The notes beneath the pieces are model-generated. The model made no database searches and was not told where the DNA came from. It worked only from the letters and a program-made list of their open reading frames with translations. The position numbers were made by a program, and so were the translations under genes. Below are positions 34,686 to 42,953 of a stretch of DNA of 64,000 bases, in pieces. This stretch comes from Longispora albida DSM 44784 (GTDB taxonomy: Bacteria; Actinomycetota; Actinomycetes; Mycobacteriales; Micromonosporaceae). The DNA is taken from positions 159,110 through 223,109 of the forward strand of contig NZ_KB903839.1 in the NCBI RefSeq assembly GCF_000379825.1, in the 5' to 3' direction. The first letter of the stretch is position 1; every line of letters starts with the position of its first letter.

Positions 34686-34695
34686 GTTGTGCCGA

Positions 34696-34815
34696 CCCGC
34701 TGAGCGAAAATCTGAGCTGCGCAACGCAAAAGCCCGTGTACAGACCAGTACACGGGCTTTCGCGTTGCTTGTCAGATTTCCGCTCAGCGGGCCACCGCGC
34801 GTTAGATCAAGAGCA
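34696..34815 (+). repeat. Hairpin repeat copy R2
   Basis: Copy 2 of the hairpin family, starting 10 bp after the stop of the propeller gene. The outer stem is CCCGCTGAGCG with CGCTCAGCGGG (34696-34706 with 34781-34791), continued by AAATCTGA with TCAGATTT (34708-34715 with 34772-34779). The inner stem pairs 20 of 21 bases (34721-34741 with 34748-34768) around loop AGACCA. The downstream tail, CCACCGCGCGTTAGATCAAG, is nearly the same as in R1 and R3. It lies between convergent genes. Confidence 0.85.
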
Positions 34816-34838
34816 AGGGACCGAGGGGACCGAGAGTT

Positions 34839-35570
34839 CTAGAGGCGACGTAGTACGGAGACGACTTTGCCCAGGATGGTGGCCTCGTCGCCGGGGATGG
34901 GGTCGTAGGAGGGGTTGCGGGGCATGAGCCACAGGTGGCCGTCCTCGCGGCGGCGGTAGGTCTTCACGGTCGCCTCGCCGTCGAGCATGGCCGCGACGAT
35001 GTCCCCGGTCTCGGCGTCGGGCTGCTGGCGGACGACGACCCAGTCGCCGTCGCAGATCGCGGCCTCGATCATCGAGTCACCCTTGACCTTCAGCATGAAC
35101 AGGCTGCCCTCGCCGACCAGCTCGCGGGGGAGCGGGAAGGTCTCGTCCATGGTCTGCTCCGCGAGAATCGGGCCACCGGCCGCGATGGCGCCGAGCATGG
35201 GGACCATGACCGGCGCGGGACGCTCCGCGCGGTCGGCCAGGTGGCTGACGGAACCGCCGCCAGCCGAGCCACGGCCGGGCCCGGAGGCGCCGGAGCGGAT
35301 GTCGACGGCCCGCGGGCGGTTGGCGTCGCGGCGCAGGTAGCCCTTCTGCTCGAGCACGCCGAGCTGGTAGGCCACGGAGGAGGCCGAGGCCAGGCCGACA
35401 GCCTCGCCGATCTCCCGGACACTCGGCGGGTAGCCGAGGCGCTCGACGGACTCCGAGATCACCTCGAGGATCCGCTGCTGACGCTGGGTCAGCGGCCGGG
35501 TGGCGTTCTTCTTCGCTCCCGCACGGGGGGCGGCAGCGGGCCGCTGGTCGGCGCCGTCGTGGGAAGCCAC
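34839..35570 (-). CDS. lexA: SOS repressor LexA
   Basis: The start is GTG 35570 ([18 protein letters not shown]), with GGAGGATC upstream. The 243-residue protein has an N-terminal winged helix ([33 protein letters not shown]), the Ala-Gly cleavage site in [11 protein letters not shown], the catalytic Ser in GDSMI and the Lys in EATVKTY. It represses SOS genes until RecA filaments trigger self-cleavage. An unstructured 27-residue N-terminal lead precedes the HTH. Its own promoter carries a LexA box. Confidence 0.98.
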   Translation of the reverse strand: MASHDGADQRPAAAPRAGAKKNATRPLTQRQQRILEVISESVERLGYPPSVREIGEAVGLASASSVAYQLGVLEQKGYLRRDANRPRAVDIRSGASGPGRGSAGGGSVSHLADRAERPAPVMVPMLGAIAAGGPILAEQTMDETFPLPRELVGEGSLFMLKVKGDSMIEAAICDGDWVVVRQQPDAETGDIVAAMLDGEATVKTYRRREDGHLWLMPRNPSYDPIPGDEATILGKVVSVLRRL

Positions 35571-35648
35571 GTCGATCCTCCGGGGTCGGCCGGGGGTCAC
35601 CCGGCGGTGCTGAGCGACGGGATAGATCCCGCCCAGGGTCTCGGCATC

Positions 35649-35688
35649 ACGTTAGCCGGTTTTGCGAGCCGGTTCAAACGCTTGTTCG
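35649..35688 (-). promoter_or_regulatory. lexA promoter with LexA box
   Basis: On the - strand, TTGAAC (35677-35672) and TAACGT (35654-35649) are separated by 17 nt. The box CGAAC-AAGC-GTTTG (35688-35675) overlaps the -35, one base from the CGAAC-N4-GTTCG consensus. This gives autorepression. Confidence 0.75.
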
Positions 35689-35754
35689 TAAGACACGCCG
35701 CCGGGCACTCGCTTCGGGCGCCGGTTTCTGCTAAACATCGTACGGGCGTTCGAT

Positions 35755-35768
35755 CGAACTTGTGTTCG
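35755..35768 (+). promoter_or_regulatory. Perfect LexA box upstream of the LysM gene
   Basis: CGAAC-TTGT-GTTCG matches the consensus exactly, 13 bp before the ATG. Its left half is also part of the 12-bp palindrome GTTCGATCGAAC (35748-35759). Confidence 0.8.
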
Positions 35769-35781
35769 GCAGGGGGATGCT

Positions 35782-36162
35782 ATGACGGCGATTTCCGCTG
35801 GTCAGCGGGCTGGCGCGGGGGGCGCGCGGCCGGCTGGTGCTCGTGCTGGTGTTCGAGTTGCAGCCGGCAGGCGGCCGGTGCGGCTCACCCGGCGCGGCCG
35901 GTGGGTGCTGACCGCGATCCTGACCATGATCCTGCTCGGCCTGCTCGCGCTGGCGGCCCCGTCGAGCCTCGCCGCCGGTACGCACGGGGAGGCCGCGGTG
36001 GCTGTCGTGCTGCCGGGTGACAGCCTGTGGTCGATCGCGGCACGTGAGCTGCCCGACATGGACCCGTACACGGCTGTGCAGCGCCTCAAGGCTGCTAATA
36101 GGCTGCCCGCCGGGTACCAGATCCACCCGGGGCAACATCTTGTGCTCCCGGTGCGCAGCTGA
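35782..36162 (+). CDS. SOS-linked LysM membrane protein (Rv2719c/ChiZ-like position)
   Basis: The 126-residue protein has a basic N-terminus (1-42), one membrane helix (about 43-63) and a C-terminal extracellular LysM domain (VVLPGDSLWSIAARELPDMDPYTAVQRLKAANRLPAGYQIHPGQHLVLP) that binds peptidoglycan. The lexA - LysM gene - nrdR order matches M. tuberculosis Rv2720-Rv2719c-Rv2718c, where Rv2719c is an SOS-induced protein that delays division. A LexA box sits 13 bp upstream. AGGGGG precedes the start. Division inhibition during DNA damage is inferred. Confidence 0.85.
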   Translation: MTAISAGQRAGAGGARPAGARAGVRVAAGRRPVRLTRRGRWVLTAILTMILLGLLALAAPSSLAAGTHGEAAVAVVLPGDSLWSIAARELPDMDPYTAVQRLKAANRLPAGYQIHPGQHLVLPVRS

Positions 36163-36182
36163 CCCCACCGGTCGTTTAGGGT

Positions 36183-36198
36183 AGCCCGCTGTCGGGCT
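36183..36198 (+). terminator. Short hairpin after the LysM gene
   Basis: AGCCCG-CTGT-CGGGCT, a 6-bp stem 20 bp past the stop, without T-run; a weak terminator candidate. Confidence 0.35.
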
Positions 36199-36287
36199 CC
36201 TCACAGTTCATCTGAAGCTCATCTCGCGGTTGCTCCGCGCGTCCTGCGCAAACGCGCCGGCACGACCGGCGGGTTTATCCGATCAGC

Positions 36288-36316
36288 TTGCACGAAGGGC
36301 GCGTGCGGCCTAGCGT
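36288..36316 (+). promoter_or_regulatory. nrdRJ promoter
   Basis: TTGCAC (36288-36293), 17-nt spacer, TAGCGT (36311-36316). The predicted start is about 36323 with a leader of about 100 nt. Confidence 0.6.
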
Positions 36317-36323
36317 TACCCCC

Positions 36324-36367
36324 ACATCTAGTAGTCGTACCGGGGTAGCTCACCTACAAGTTGGGGT
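36324..36367 (+). promoter_or_regulatory. Candidate NrdR operator pair
   Basis: ACATCTAGTAGT (36324-36335) is a palindrome of the form AC-N2-CTAG-N2-GT sitting on the predicted start site. A second, weaker element (CAAGTTG core, 36352-36367) is centred about 31 bp, three turns, downstream. NrdR usually binds paired boxes; the match to the published box is loose. Confidence 0.35.
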
Positions 36368-36423
36368 TTAGCTACTCACGGTGGCGACGCGTGCGTGGAC
36401 AATAGAGGCTGGGGGGTGAGGTC

Positions 36424-37008
36424 GTGCGCTGTCCGTATTGCCGTCATCCGGACTCGCGGGTCGTGGACTCCCGCGAAGCCGAGGACGGCCAGCTCATCCG
36501 CCGCCGGAGGTCCTGCCCGGAGTGCGGCAAGAGGTTCACCACGGTCGAGGAGGCGATCCTCGCCGTCGTGAAGCGCAGCGGCGTGACCGAGCCGTTCAGC
36601 CGCGCCAAGATCATCAGCGGGGTACGCAAGGCCTGCCAGGGCCGCCCGGTGACCGAGGACGCGCTGGCACTGCTCGCCCAGTCGGTCGAGGAGGCCGTCA
36701 GGGCGCGCGGGTCGGCGGAGGTGAACAGCCACGAGGTCGGGCTGGCCATCCTGGGCCCGCTCCGGGATCTCGACGAGGTCGCCTACATGCGGTTCGCCAG
36801 CGTGTACCGGAGCTTCGAGTCGCTGGCCGACTTCGAGCGCGAGATCGCGGTGCTGCGCAGCGAGCACGACTCGGAGAGCGCGGTAGCGGTGAAGCCGGAC
36901 GGTGCAGTGCGCCCTGACGGGGCGGCGCGCCCGGACGGTACAGCGAAAAAAGACGTTTTCAAGGTTTTCAACGCGGCAGAGGCCGCCCATCGAGGGGGAG
37001 CAGCATGA
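36424..37008 (+). CDS. nrdR: Transcriptional repressor NrdR
   Basis: The 194-residue protein has an N-terminal zinc ribbon (CPYC at residues 3-6 and CPECGKRF further on) and an ATP-cone ([24 protein letters not shown]...[14 protein letters not shown]), sensing ATP/dATP. It represses ribonucleotide reductase genes. It is about 40 residues longer than usual because of a C-terminal tail with three PDG repeats ([18 protein letters not shown]). It overlaps nrdJ by 4 bp (ATGA). Confidence 0.97.
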   Translation: MRCPYCRHPDSRVVDSREAEDGQLIRRRRSCPECGKRFTTVEEAILAVVKRSGVTEPFSRAKIISGVRKACQGRPVTEDALALLAQSVEEAVRARGSAEVNSHEVGLAILGPLRDLDEVAYMRFASVYRSFESLADFEREIAVLRSEHDSESAVAVKPDGAVRPDGAARPDGTAKKDVFKVFNAAEAAHRGGAA

Positions 37009-39812
37009 CCGAGGCGGTGAGTCAGCGCAGTACGGCTGGCGGGGGGCGCCGGGGCAAGGGGCTCAAGGTCGACCGGGTGTGGACGACCGAGGGCACGCAT
37101 CCTTACGACGAGGTGCAGTGGGAGCGCCGTGACGTCGTGATGACCAACTGGCGGGACGGCTCGATCAACTTCGAGCAGCGCGGGGTGGAGTTCCCCGAGT
37201 TCTGGTCGGTGAACGCCGCCAACATCGTCACCACCAAGTACTTCCGGGGAGCAGTCGGCGCCGAGGGCCGTGAGTGGAGCCTGCGCCAGCTCATCGACCG
37301 GGTGGTGAAGACCTACCGCAAGGCCGGTGAGGACCACGGCTACTTCGCGACCGGCGGCGACGCCGAGGTCTTCGAGCACGAGCTGACCTGGATGCTGCTG
37401 CACCAGGTGTTCAGCTTCAACTCCCCGGTGTGGTTCAACGTCGGCACGAAGTCCCCGCAGCAGGTCAGCGCCTGCTTCATCCTCGCAGCCGACGACTCGA
37501 TGGACTCGATCCTCGACTGGTACAAGGAAGAGGGCCTGATCTTCAAGGGCGGCTCCGGCTCGGGTGTGAACCTGTCCCGGATCCGGTCCTCGAAGGAGCT
37601 GCTGTCCTCCGGGGGCACCGCCAGCGGCCCGGTCTCCTTCATGCGCGGCGCCGACGCCAGCGCCGGGACGATCAAGTCGGGCGGCGCGACCCGCCGGGCG
37701 GCCAAGATGGTCATCCTCGACGTCGACCACCCGGACATCGAGGAGTTCATCGAGACCAAGGCGCGCGAGGAGGACAAGATCCGCGCGCTGCGGGACGCTG
37801 GCTTCGACATGGACCTGGGCGGCAAGGACATCGTGTCCGTGCAGTACCAGAACGCGAACAACTCCGTCCGCGTCTCCGACGAGTTCATGCGTGCCGTGGA
37901 GACCGGCGGCCAGTTCGGCCTGCGTGCCCGGATGTCGCACGACATCATCGAGCACGTCGACGCCAAGGACCTGTTCCGCAAGCTGGCCCAGGCCGCGTGG
38001 GAGTGCGCCGACCCGGGCATCCAGTACGACGGCATGATCAACGACTGGCACACCTGCCCGGAGACCGGCCGGATCACCGCGTCGAACCCGTGCAGCGAGT
38101 ACATGCACCTGGACAACTCGTCCTGCAACCTCGCCTCGCTGAACCTGCTCAAGTTCGTCGACGCGCACGGCACCTTCGACGTGCAGAGGTTCGTCAAGTC
38201 GGTCGAGTTCGTGATCACCGCGATGGACATCTCGATCTGCTTCGCCGACTTCCCGACCGAGAAGATCGGCGACACGACCCGCGCGTACCGGCAGCTCGGC
38301 ATCGGCTACGCCAACCTCGGCGCGCTGCTGATGGCCGCCGGCCTGCCCTACGACTCGGAGACCGGCCAGGCGTACGCGGCCGCGATCACCTCGCTGATGA
38401 CCGGCACCGCGTACCGGCGCTCGGCCGAGCTGGCCGGCATCGTCGGCGCGTACGACGGCTACGCCCGTAACGCCGACGCCCACCAGCGGGTCATGCGCAA
38501 GCACGCCGCGGCCAACGACGCGCTGCGTCACTACGCCGTGAACGACGCCGCGATCATCAAGCAGGCCACGAAGGAATGGGCCGAGGGCAACAAGCTCGGC
38601 GCCAAGGGCGGCTGGCGTAACTCCCAGGCCTCGGTCCTCGCCCCGACCGGCACCATCGGCCTGATGATGGACTGCGACACGACGGGCGTCGAGCCGGACC
38701 TGGCGCTGGTCAAGTTCAAGAAGCTGGTCGGCGGCGGCTCGATGCAGATCGTCAACCAGACCGTGCCGCGCGCCCTGCGCAACCTGGGCTACCAGGAGGA
38801 GCAGGTCGAGGCGATCGTCGCCTACATCGCCGAGCACGGCCACGTCGTCGACGCGCCGGGCCTGAAGCTGGAGCACTACCCGGTCTTCGACTGCGCGATG
38901 GGCGAGCGGACGATCGCCCCGATGGGCCACGTCCGGATGATGGCCGCGATCCAGCCCTTCATCTCCGGCGCGATCTCGAAGACGGTCAACATGCCGGAGA
39001 CGGCCACCGTCGCCGACGTCGAGGAGATCTACTACCAGGGCTGGAAGCTCGGCCTGAAGGCCCTGGCGATCTACCGGGACAACTGCAAGGTCGGCCAGCC
39101 GCTGTCCGTCGGCAAGAAGAAGACGGAAGAGGCCCCGGCTGTCGCGGAGAAGGCCCCGGTCGTCGAGTTCCGCCCGGTCCGCAAGCGGCTGCCGAAGAAG
39201 CGGGCCTCGCAGACCGTGTCGTTCTCGGTCGGCGGCGCCGAGGGTTACCTGACCGCCTCGTCCTACCCGGACGACGGCCTGGGCGAGGTCTTCCTCAAGC
39301 TCGGCAAGCAGGGCTCCACCCTGGCGGGCATCATGGACGCCTTCTCGGTGGCGGTCTCGGTCGCCATCCAGTACGGCGTGCCGCTGGAGACCTACGTCGA
39401 GAAGTTCATGAACACCCGGTTCGAGCCGGCCGGCATGACGGACGACCCGGATATCCGGATGGCCAACTCGATCATCGACTACATCTTCCGCCGCCTGGCC
39501 CTGGACTTCCTCCCGTTCGAGAAGCGTGCCGAGATGGGCATCTTCACCAACGCTGAGCGGATCGCCCAGGTCAACGGCGAGGCGGTCGAGGTCGACCTGG
39601 TGGGCCTGGCGTCCTCGGCCGAGGTCACCACCGAGGCCCCGGCGGCCCCGGCCCCGGAGCAGCGCGCCTTCGGTTCCTCGACGGAGCTGCTGGAGCTGGT
39701 CCAGGGCAAGGCAGCCGACGCGCCGCTGTGCTTCACCTGCGGCACGAAGATGCGCCCTGCGGGCAGCTGCTACGTCTGCGAAGGCTGCGGCTCCACCTCC
39801 GGGTGCAGCTAG
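37005..39812 (+). CDS. nrdJ: Adenosylcobalamin-dependent ribonucleotide reductase NrdJ
   Basis: This 935-residue class II reductase has catalytic cysteines in [16 protein letters not shown] and [13 protein letters not shown], the active-site segment [14 protein letters not shown], and a C-terminal zinc/redox tail with paired cysteines ([21 protein letters not shown]). It reduces ribonucleotides in an oxygen-independent way using vitamin B12. An ATG overlap with nrdR puts it under NrdR control. No cobalamin riboswitch is visible upstream. Confidence 0.98.
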   Translation: MTEAVSQRSTAGGGRRGKGLKVDRVWTTEGTHPYDEVQWERRDVVMTNWRDGSINFEQRGVEFPEFWSVNAANIVTTKYFRGAVGAEGREWSLRQLIDRVVKTYRKAGEDHGYFATGGDAEVFEHELTWMLLHQVFSFNSPVWFNVGTKSPQQVSACFILAADDSMDSILDWYKEEGLIFKGGSGSGVNLSRIRSSKELLSSGGTASGPVSFMRGADASAGTIKSGGATRRAAKMVILDVDHPDIEEFIETKAREEDKIRALRDAGFDMDLGGKDIVSVQYQNANNSVRVSDEFMRAVETGGQFGLRARMSHDIIEHVDAKDLFRKLAQAAWECADPGIQYDGMINDWHTCPETGRITASNPCSEYMHLDNSSCNLASLNLLKFVDAHGTFDVQRFVKSVEFVITAMDISICFADFPTEKIGDTTRAYRQLGIGYANLGALLMAAGLPYDSETGQAYAAAITSLMTGTAYRRSAELAGIVGAYDGYARNADAHQRVMRKHAAANDALRHYAVNDAAIIKQATKEWAEGNKLGAKGGWRNSQASVLAPTGTIGLMMDCDTTGVEPDLALVKFKKLVGGGSMQIVNQTVPRALRNLGYQEEQVEAIVAYIAEHGHVVDAPGLKLEHYPVFDCAMGERTIAPMGHVRMMAAIQPFISGAISKTVNMPETATVADVEEIYYQGWKLGLKALAIYRDNCKVGQPLSVGKKKTEEAPAVAEKAPVVEFRPVRKRLPKKRASQTVSFSVGGAEGYLTASSYPDDGLGEVFLKLGKQGSTLAGIMDAFSVAVSVAIQYGVPLETYVEKFMNTRFEPAGMTDDPDIRMANSIIDYIFRRLALDFLPFEKRAEMGIFTNAERIAQVNGEAVEVDLVGLASSAEVTTEAPAAPAPEQRAFGSSTELLELVQGKAADAPLCFTCGTKMRPAGSCYVCEGCGSTSGCS

Positions 39813-39830
39813 CGATTATCTGGTACTAGT

Positions 39831-39864
39831 GCAGAGGGCGCCGGGTTCACCCGGCGCCCTCTGC
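39831..39864 (+). terminator. Terminator of nrdRJ
   Basis: Perfect 16-bp inverted repeat (39831-39846 with 39849-39864) 18 bp past the nrdJ stop. Confidence 0.75.
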
Positions 39865-39887
39865 CGTTCCCGCAGATCGGAGACCTT

Positions 39888-40190
39888 GTGGACAACCTGA
39901 GTACGGGGCAGGTCCTCGTCTGGCATGACGAGGACGGCTGGGGTGTCGTGCGGAGCCCCGACGTGCCGGGCGACGTATGGGTGCTCTGGGCGGCACTCAG
40001 GATCGAGGGAGCCCGGGGCCTGGAACCCGGCGCCGTCGTCCAGTTCTCGTGGGAAGAGGCTGCCCAGGACGGGTTCGCGTACCGGGCGGTCGAGGTGTTC
40101 GTCGAGGGCCGTCCGGCCGTGTACCCGGTCAGCCAGCTGGGCGGCACGGCCTACCGGTCGCAGCTGAGCATCGAGTTCGACCCCGAGTAG
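39888..40190 (+). CDS. Small cold-shock-domain-like protein
   Basis: The start is GTG 39888, with GGAG at a proper distance. The 100-residue protein begins MDNLSTGQVLVWHDEDGWGVVRSPDVPGDVWVLWAAL, then LEPGAVVQFSWEEAAQDGFAYRAVEV. The order of strands resembles a cold-shock (OB-fold) domain: G-x-V-x-W near the start, a GWGVV block, a VWVLWAAL block in place of VFVHFSAI, and an EGxxVxF-like strand. The aromatic RNA-binding residues are partly replaced. Nucleic-acid binding is possible, not shown. Confidence 0.6.
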   Translation: MDNLSTGQVLVWHDEDGWGVVRSPDVPGDVWVLWAALRIEGARGLEPGAVVQFSWEEAAQDGFAYRAVEVFVEGRPAVYPVSQLGGTAYRSQLSIEFDPE

Positions 40191-40214
40191 GGCCGCCGCT
40201 GTCCACGCTGGACC

Positions 40215-40220
40215 TATGCT
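40215..40220 (+). promoter_or_regulatory. Leaderless -10 element (TATGCT)
   Basis: TATGCT, 6 nt, ATG 40227; no Shine-Dalgarno sequence. Confidence 0.55.
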
Positions 40221-40226
40221 GGCCGG

Positions 40227-41093
40227 ATGTCGGTTGTCATGGGGGATGGCGCGGAGCTCTGGACCACTGTGGAGGGTCCGGAGGGTGGGGCGCCGGTTGT
40301 GTTGTGTCACGGTGGGCCGGGCATGTGGGACTATCTCGGGCCGGTGTCGGGGATGCTCGCTGACCGGTACCGCGTGTATCGGTTTGACCAGCGGGGATGC
40401 GGGCGGTCGAGCGGGCCGGGGGACTACGGGCTGGCTCGGGCCGTGGCGGATCTCGACGAGGTCCGGGCGGGCCTCGGGGTGCGGCGGTGGGCGGTGTTCG
40501 GCCACTCGTGGGGCGCGACGCTCGCCCTGGCCTATGCCTGGCAGTACCCGGATCGGGTCACCCGGCTCGTCTACTGCTCTGGTGTCGGCCCCGGTGACGC
40601 GTGGCGCGAACCGTTCAAGGCGGAGTTCGCCCGGCGTCTGACCGAGGACCAGCGCACCCGGCTGGCGGCTCTCCAGGGTCTCGCGGTCCGCAGCGCTGCG
40701 GAGGAGCACGAGTACCGGGTACTGAGCTGGCTGCCCGACTACGCCGATCCGGTGCGCGCGCCTGGCTGGGCCGCCGAGGAGGCTTCGGCCCCGTACCCGA
40801 TCAATGTGGCGGCCAACGTCCAGCTCTCGGCAGACGCGGCGACGATCTCCGTGGCCGAGGCCCTGGCGCGCACCGCGAAGCTGGCCATGCCGGCCCTCTT
40901 CGTCCACGGCAGCGAAGACCCCCGGCCGGCCTGGAACGTCGCCCAGCTCGCCGAAGCCCTGCCCGGAGCCCGGTTCACGGTGATCCCCGGAGCCGGGCAC
41001 AGCCCGTGGCTGGAGACTCCGCAGGACCTGGCGAAGGTGTTGCGGGACTTCCTGCAGGTGACGCCTCACGCCCGGGTGAACGCCGAGCGGTAG
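40227..41093 (+). CDS. Alpha/beta hydrolase, proline-iminopeptidase type
   Basis: The 288-residue protein has the oxyanion motif HGGPG at about residues 28-32, the FDQRGCGRS block, the nucleophile GHSWG at about 93-97, an acid in HGSEDPRP and the catalytic His in GAGHSPW. HGGPG with DQRGCGRS is typical of proline iminopeptidases (S33), but many relatives are general esterases. No signal peptide. Its 3' end overlaps the convergent AraC gene by 28 bp. Confidence 0.88.
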   Translation: MSVVMGDGAELWTTVEGPEGGAPVVLCHGGPGMWDYLGPVSGMLADRYRVYRFDQRGCGRSSGPGDYGLARAVADLDEVRAGLGVRRWAVFGHSWGATLALAYAWQYPDRVTRLVYCSGVGPGDAWREPFKAEFARRLTEDQRTRLAALQGLAVRSAAEEHEYRVLSWLPDYADPVRAPGWAAEEASAPYPINVAANVQLSADAATISVAEALARTAKLAMPALFVHGSEDPRPAWNVAQLAEALPGARFTVIPGAGHSPWLETPQDLAKVLRDFLQVTPHARVNAER

Positions 41094-42037
41094 GCGCTCG
41101 GGGTGAGGCGGACGTGGCGGCGGAGGTGGTCGCGGAGGGAGTCGGCGCTGCCCAGGCCTGCGTGCCGGGCGACCTGGTCCATCGGGAGGCTGGTGGTCTC
41201 CAGGAGTTCCCTGGCGCGTTCGACGCGCTGGGCGAGCAGCCAGCGCAGCGGGCTCAGCCCGGTCTCCGCCTTGAATCTGCGGGTGAGCGTGCGCAGGCTG
41301 ATGTTGGCGTGCCGGGCCAGGTCGGTGAGGCTGATCGGCTCGCCGAGCCGGGTCAGTGCCCAGGCGCGGGTGGGTGCGAGGGTCGTGCCGCGTTCGGGCG
41401 GCAGCGCGGACTCGACGAACTGCGCCTGGCCGCCGTGCCGGACCGGTGCGACCACGGCAGCCCTGGCAACCTCGTTCGCGACCGCCGCGCCGTGGTCGGA
41501 TCGGACCAGGTGCAGGCACAGGTCGATCGCCGCGGCGACGCCGGCCGAGGAGAAGATGGGGCCGTCCTCGACGTACAGGACGTCGGGCCGGACGTCGACC
41601 TGCGGATAGCGGCTGCTCAGTTCGGCTGTGGTCTGCCAGTGAGCCGTCGCGCCGCGGCCGTCGAGCAGCCCGGCGGCGGCCAGGGCGAAAGCGCCCGTGC
41701 ACATCGAAGCGATCCGGGTACCGGCGGCTGCGGCCGCGCGCAGTGCCTCCAGCACTGCTTCGTCCACAAAGGTCTGTGAACCCTTGCCGGTGACCAGCAC
41801 GGTGTCGGCCTCGGCCACGATCTCCAGCCCGTGCCGGGCGGTCAGGCCGGTGCTGCCGAAGCTGGCGATCGGCCCCGGTTCGGCGGCGCAGACGCGGATC
41901 TCGTAGCGCGGGCGGCCATGGTGGACGACCGCTCCGAAGATCAGTTCTGGTACGGCGAGGTCGAAGGTGAAGACGGGTGGCACGGCGATGACGGCGATCC
42001 GGTGCGTGGCCAGATCCTCCGGTTCCCTGGCATTCAC
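41066..42037 (-). CDS. GlxA-family AraC regulator (DJ-1/PfpI plus HTH)
   Basis: The 323-residue protein has an N-terminal DJ-1/PfpI-like domain (IAVIAVPPVFTFDLAVPELIFG, with IASMCTGAFALAAAGLLDGR carrying the nucleophile-elbow Cys) and a C-terminal AraC DNA-binding domain (SLTDLARHANISLRTLTRRFKAETGLSPLRWLLAQRVERA). Effector unknown. GTG 42037 lies 6 nt after TAGCCT, so it is leaderless and divergent from the epimerase-like gene, its likely target. Confidence 0.9.
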   Translation of the reverse strand: MNAREPEDLATHRIAVIAVPPVFTFDLAVPELIFGAVVHHGRPRYEIRVCAAEPGPIASFGSTGLTARHGLEIVAEADTVLVTGKGSQTFVDEAVLEALRAAAAAGTRIASMCTGAFALAAAGLLDGRGATAHWQTTAELSSRYPQVDVRPDVLYVEDGPIFSSAGVAAAIDLCLHLVRSDHGAAVANEVARAAVVAPVRHGGQAQFVESALPPERGTTLAPTRAWALTRLGEPISLTDLARHANISLRTLTRRFKAETGLSPLRWLLAQRVERARELLETTSLPMDQVARHAGLGSADSLRDHLRRHVRLTPSAYRSAFTRA

Positions 42038-42043
42038 GCCACT

Positions 42044-42049
42044 AGGCTA
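42044..42049 (-). promoter_or_regulatory. Leaderless -10 element (TAGCCT) of the GlxA-type regulator
   Basis: On the - strand TAGCCT is followed by 6 nt and GTG 42037. Confidence 0.5.
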
Positions 42050-42077
42050 GCCGGGCCTGCGGCGAGACGCTTGGGCC

Positions 42078-42953
42078 ATGACTTTTCATGTGGTTGTCGG
42101 TGCTGGTGCTGTTGGTATGGCCACGGCTGCGCGGCTGGCCGAGGCGGGTGAGCGGGTCCGGCAGGTCACCCGTTCGGGGAGTGGTCACGAGCATCCCCTG
42201 ATCGAGCGGGTGGCTGCCGACGCGTCCGACGCCGACGCGCTGACCAAGCTCGTCGACGGTGCGGAGACTCTCGTGCAGGTCTCGGCTCCGGCGTACGACC
42301 GGTGGGTCCAGGAGTTCCCGGCGCTGGCCAGCGGGCTGCTGACCGCGGCGGAGCGGACGGGCGCCGGGTACGTGATGCTCGGCAACGTGTACGGCTACGG
42401 CCCGGCCGACGGCCCGTTCCGCCCGGACCAGCCGATGCGGCCGGTGAGCGCGAAGGGCCGGGTACGGGCAAGGATCTGGGAGGAAGCGCTCGCCTCGGAC
42501 GCCCGCGTGACCGAGGTACGAGCCAGTGACTTTCTCGGTCAGGGCGCGCTGTCGGTGTTCACCCTGCTCGCCGAGCAGCAGATCCGGGCCGGGCAGCCGG
42601 TCCGGATCCCGGGCGGGCTCGACGTGCCGCACGCCTGGTCGGTTGTCGATGACGTGGCCGCGACGCTGATCGCGGCGGCGCGGTCCCCGCAGTCCTGGGG
42701 CCGGGCATGGCACGTACCGTCCACAGTGCTCACTGTCCGTGAGCTGGCGCGGCTGGTCGCCCGTCTGGCCGCCGCCCCGGAGCCGGTACTGGCGGAGATG
42801 ACCGTCGGCGAGCTGCGTTCCGGTGGACCGATCTTCGCCGAGGTCGAGGAGATGCTCTACCTGGACGAGCAGCCACTCGTGCTGGACGCCTCGGACACCG
42901 AGCGCCTGCTCGGTGTCCGGGCCACGCCACTGGAGCGGGTGTTCAGGAGGTGA
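42078..42953 (+). CDS. NAD-dependent epimerase/dehydratase-like (atypical SDR)
   Basis: The 291-residue protein starts MTFHVVVGAGAVGMATAARLAEAGERVRQVTRSG, a Rossmann nucleotide-binding loop (GAGAVG). GNVYGYGP takes the place of the YxxxK region. Family: extended or atypical SDR; substrate unknown. Its last 11 bp overlap the convergent hydrolase-GNAT gene. Confidence 0.82.
   Translation: MTFHVVVGAGAVGMATAARLAEAGERVRQVTRSGSGHEHPLIERVAADASDADALTKLVDGAETLVQVSAPAYDRWVQEFPALASGLLTAAERTGAGYVMLGNVYGYGPADGPFRPDQPMRPVSAKGRVRARIWEEALASDARVTEVRASDFLGQGALSVFTLLAEQQIRAGQPVRIPGGLDVPHAWSVVDDVAATLIAAARSPQSWGRAWHVPSTVLTVRELARLVARLAAAPEPVLAEMTVGELRSGGPIFAEVEEMLYLDEQPLVLDASDTERLLGVRATPLERVFRR

Noticed and set aside
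34691..34815. Integron attC site at hairpin R2
   Set aside because: GTTAGAT in the tail fits GTTRRRY, but the matching RYYYAAC end is missing and R1 and R3 do not keep the core.
36163..36423. Cobalamin riboswitch before nrdRJ
   Set aside because: No GCCACTG core or B12-box-like sequence in the leader; only the NrdR-like palindrome was found.
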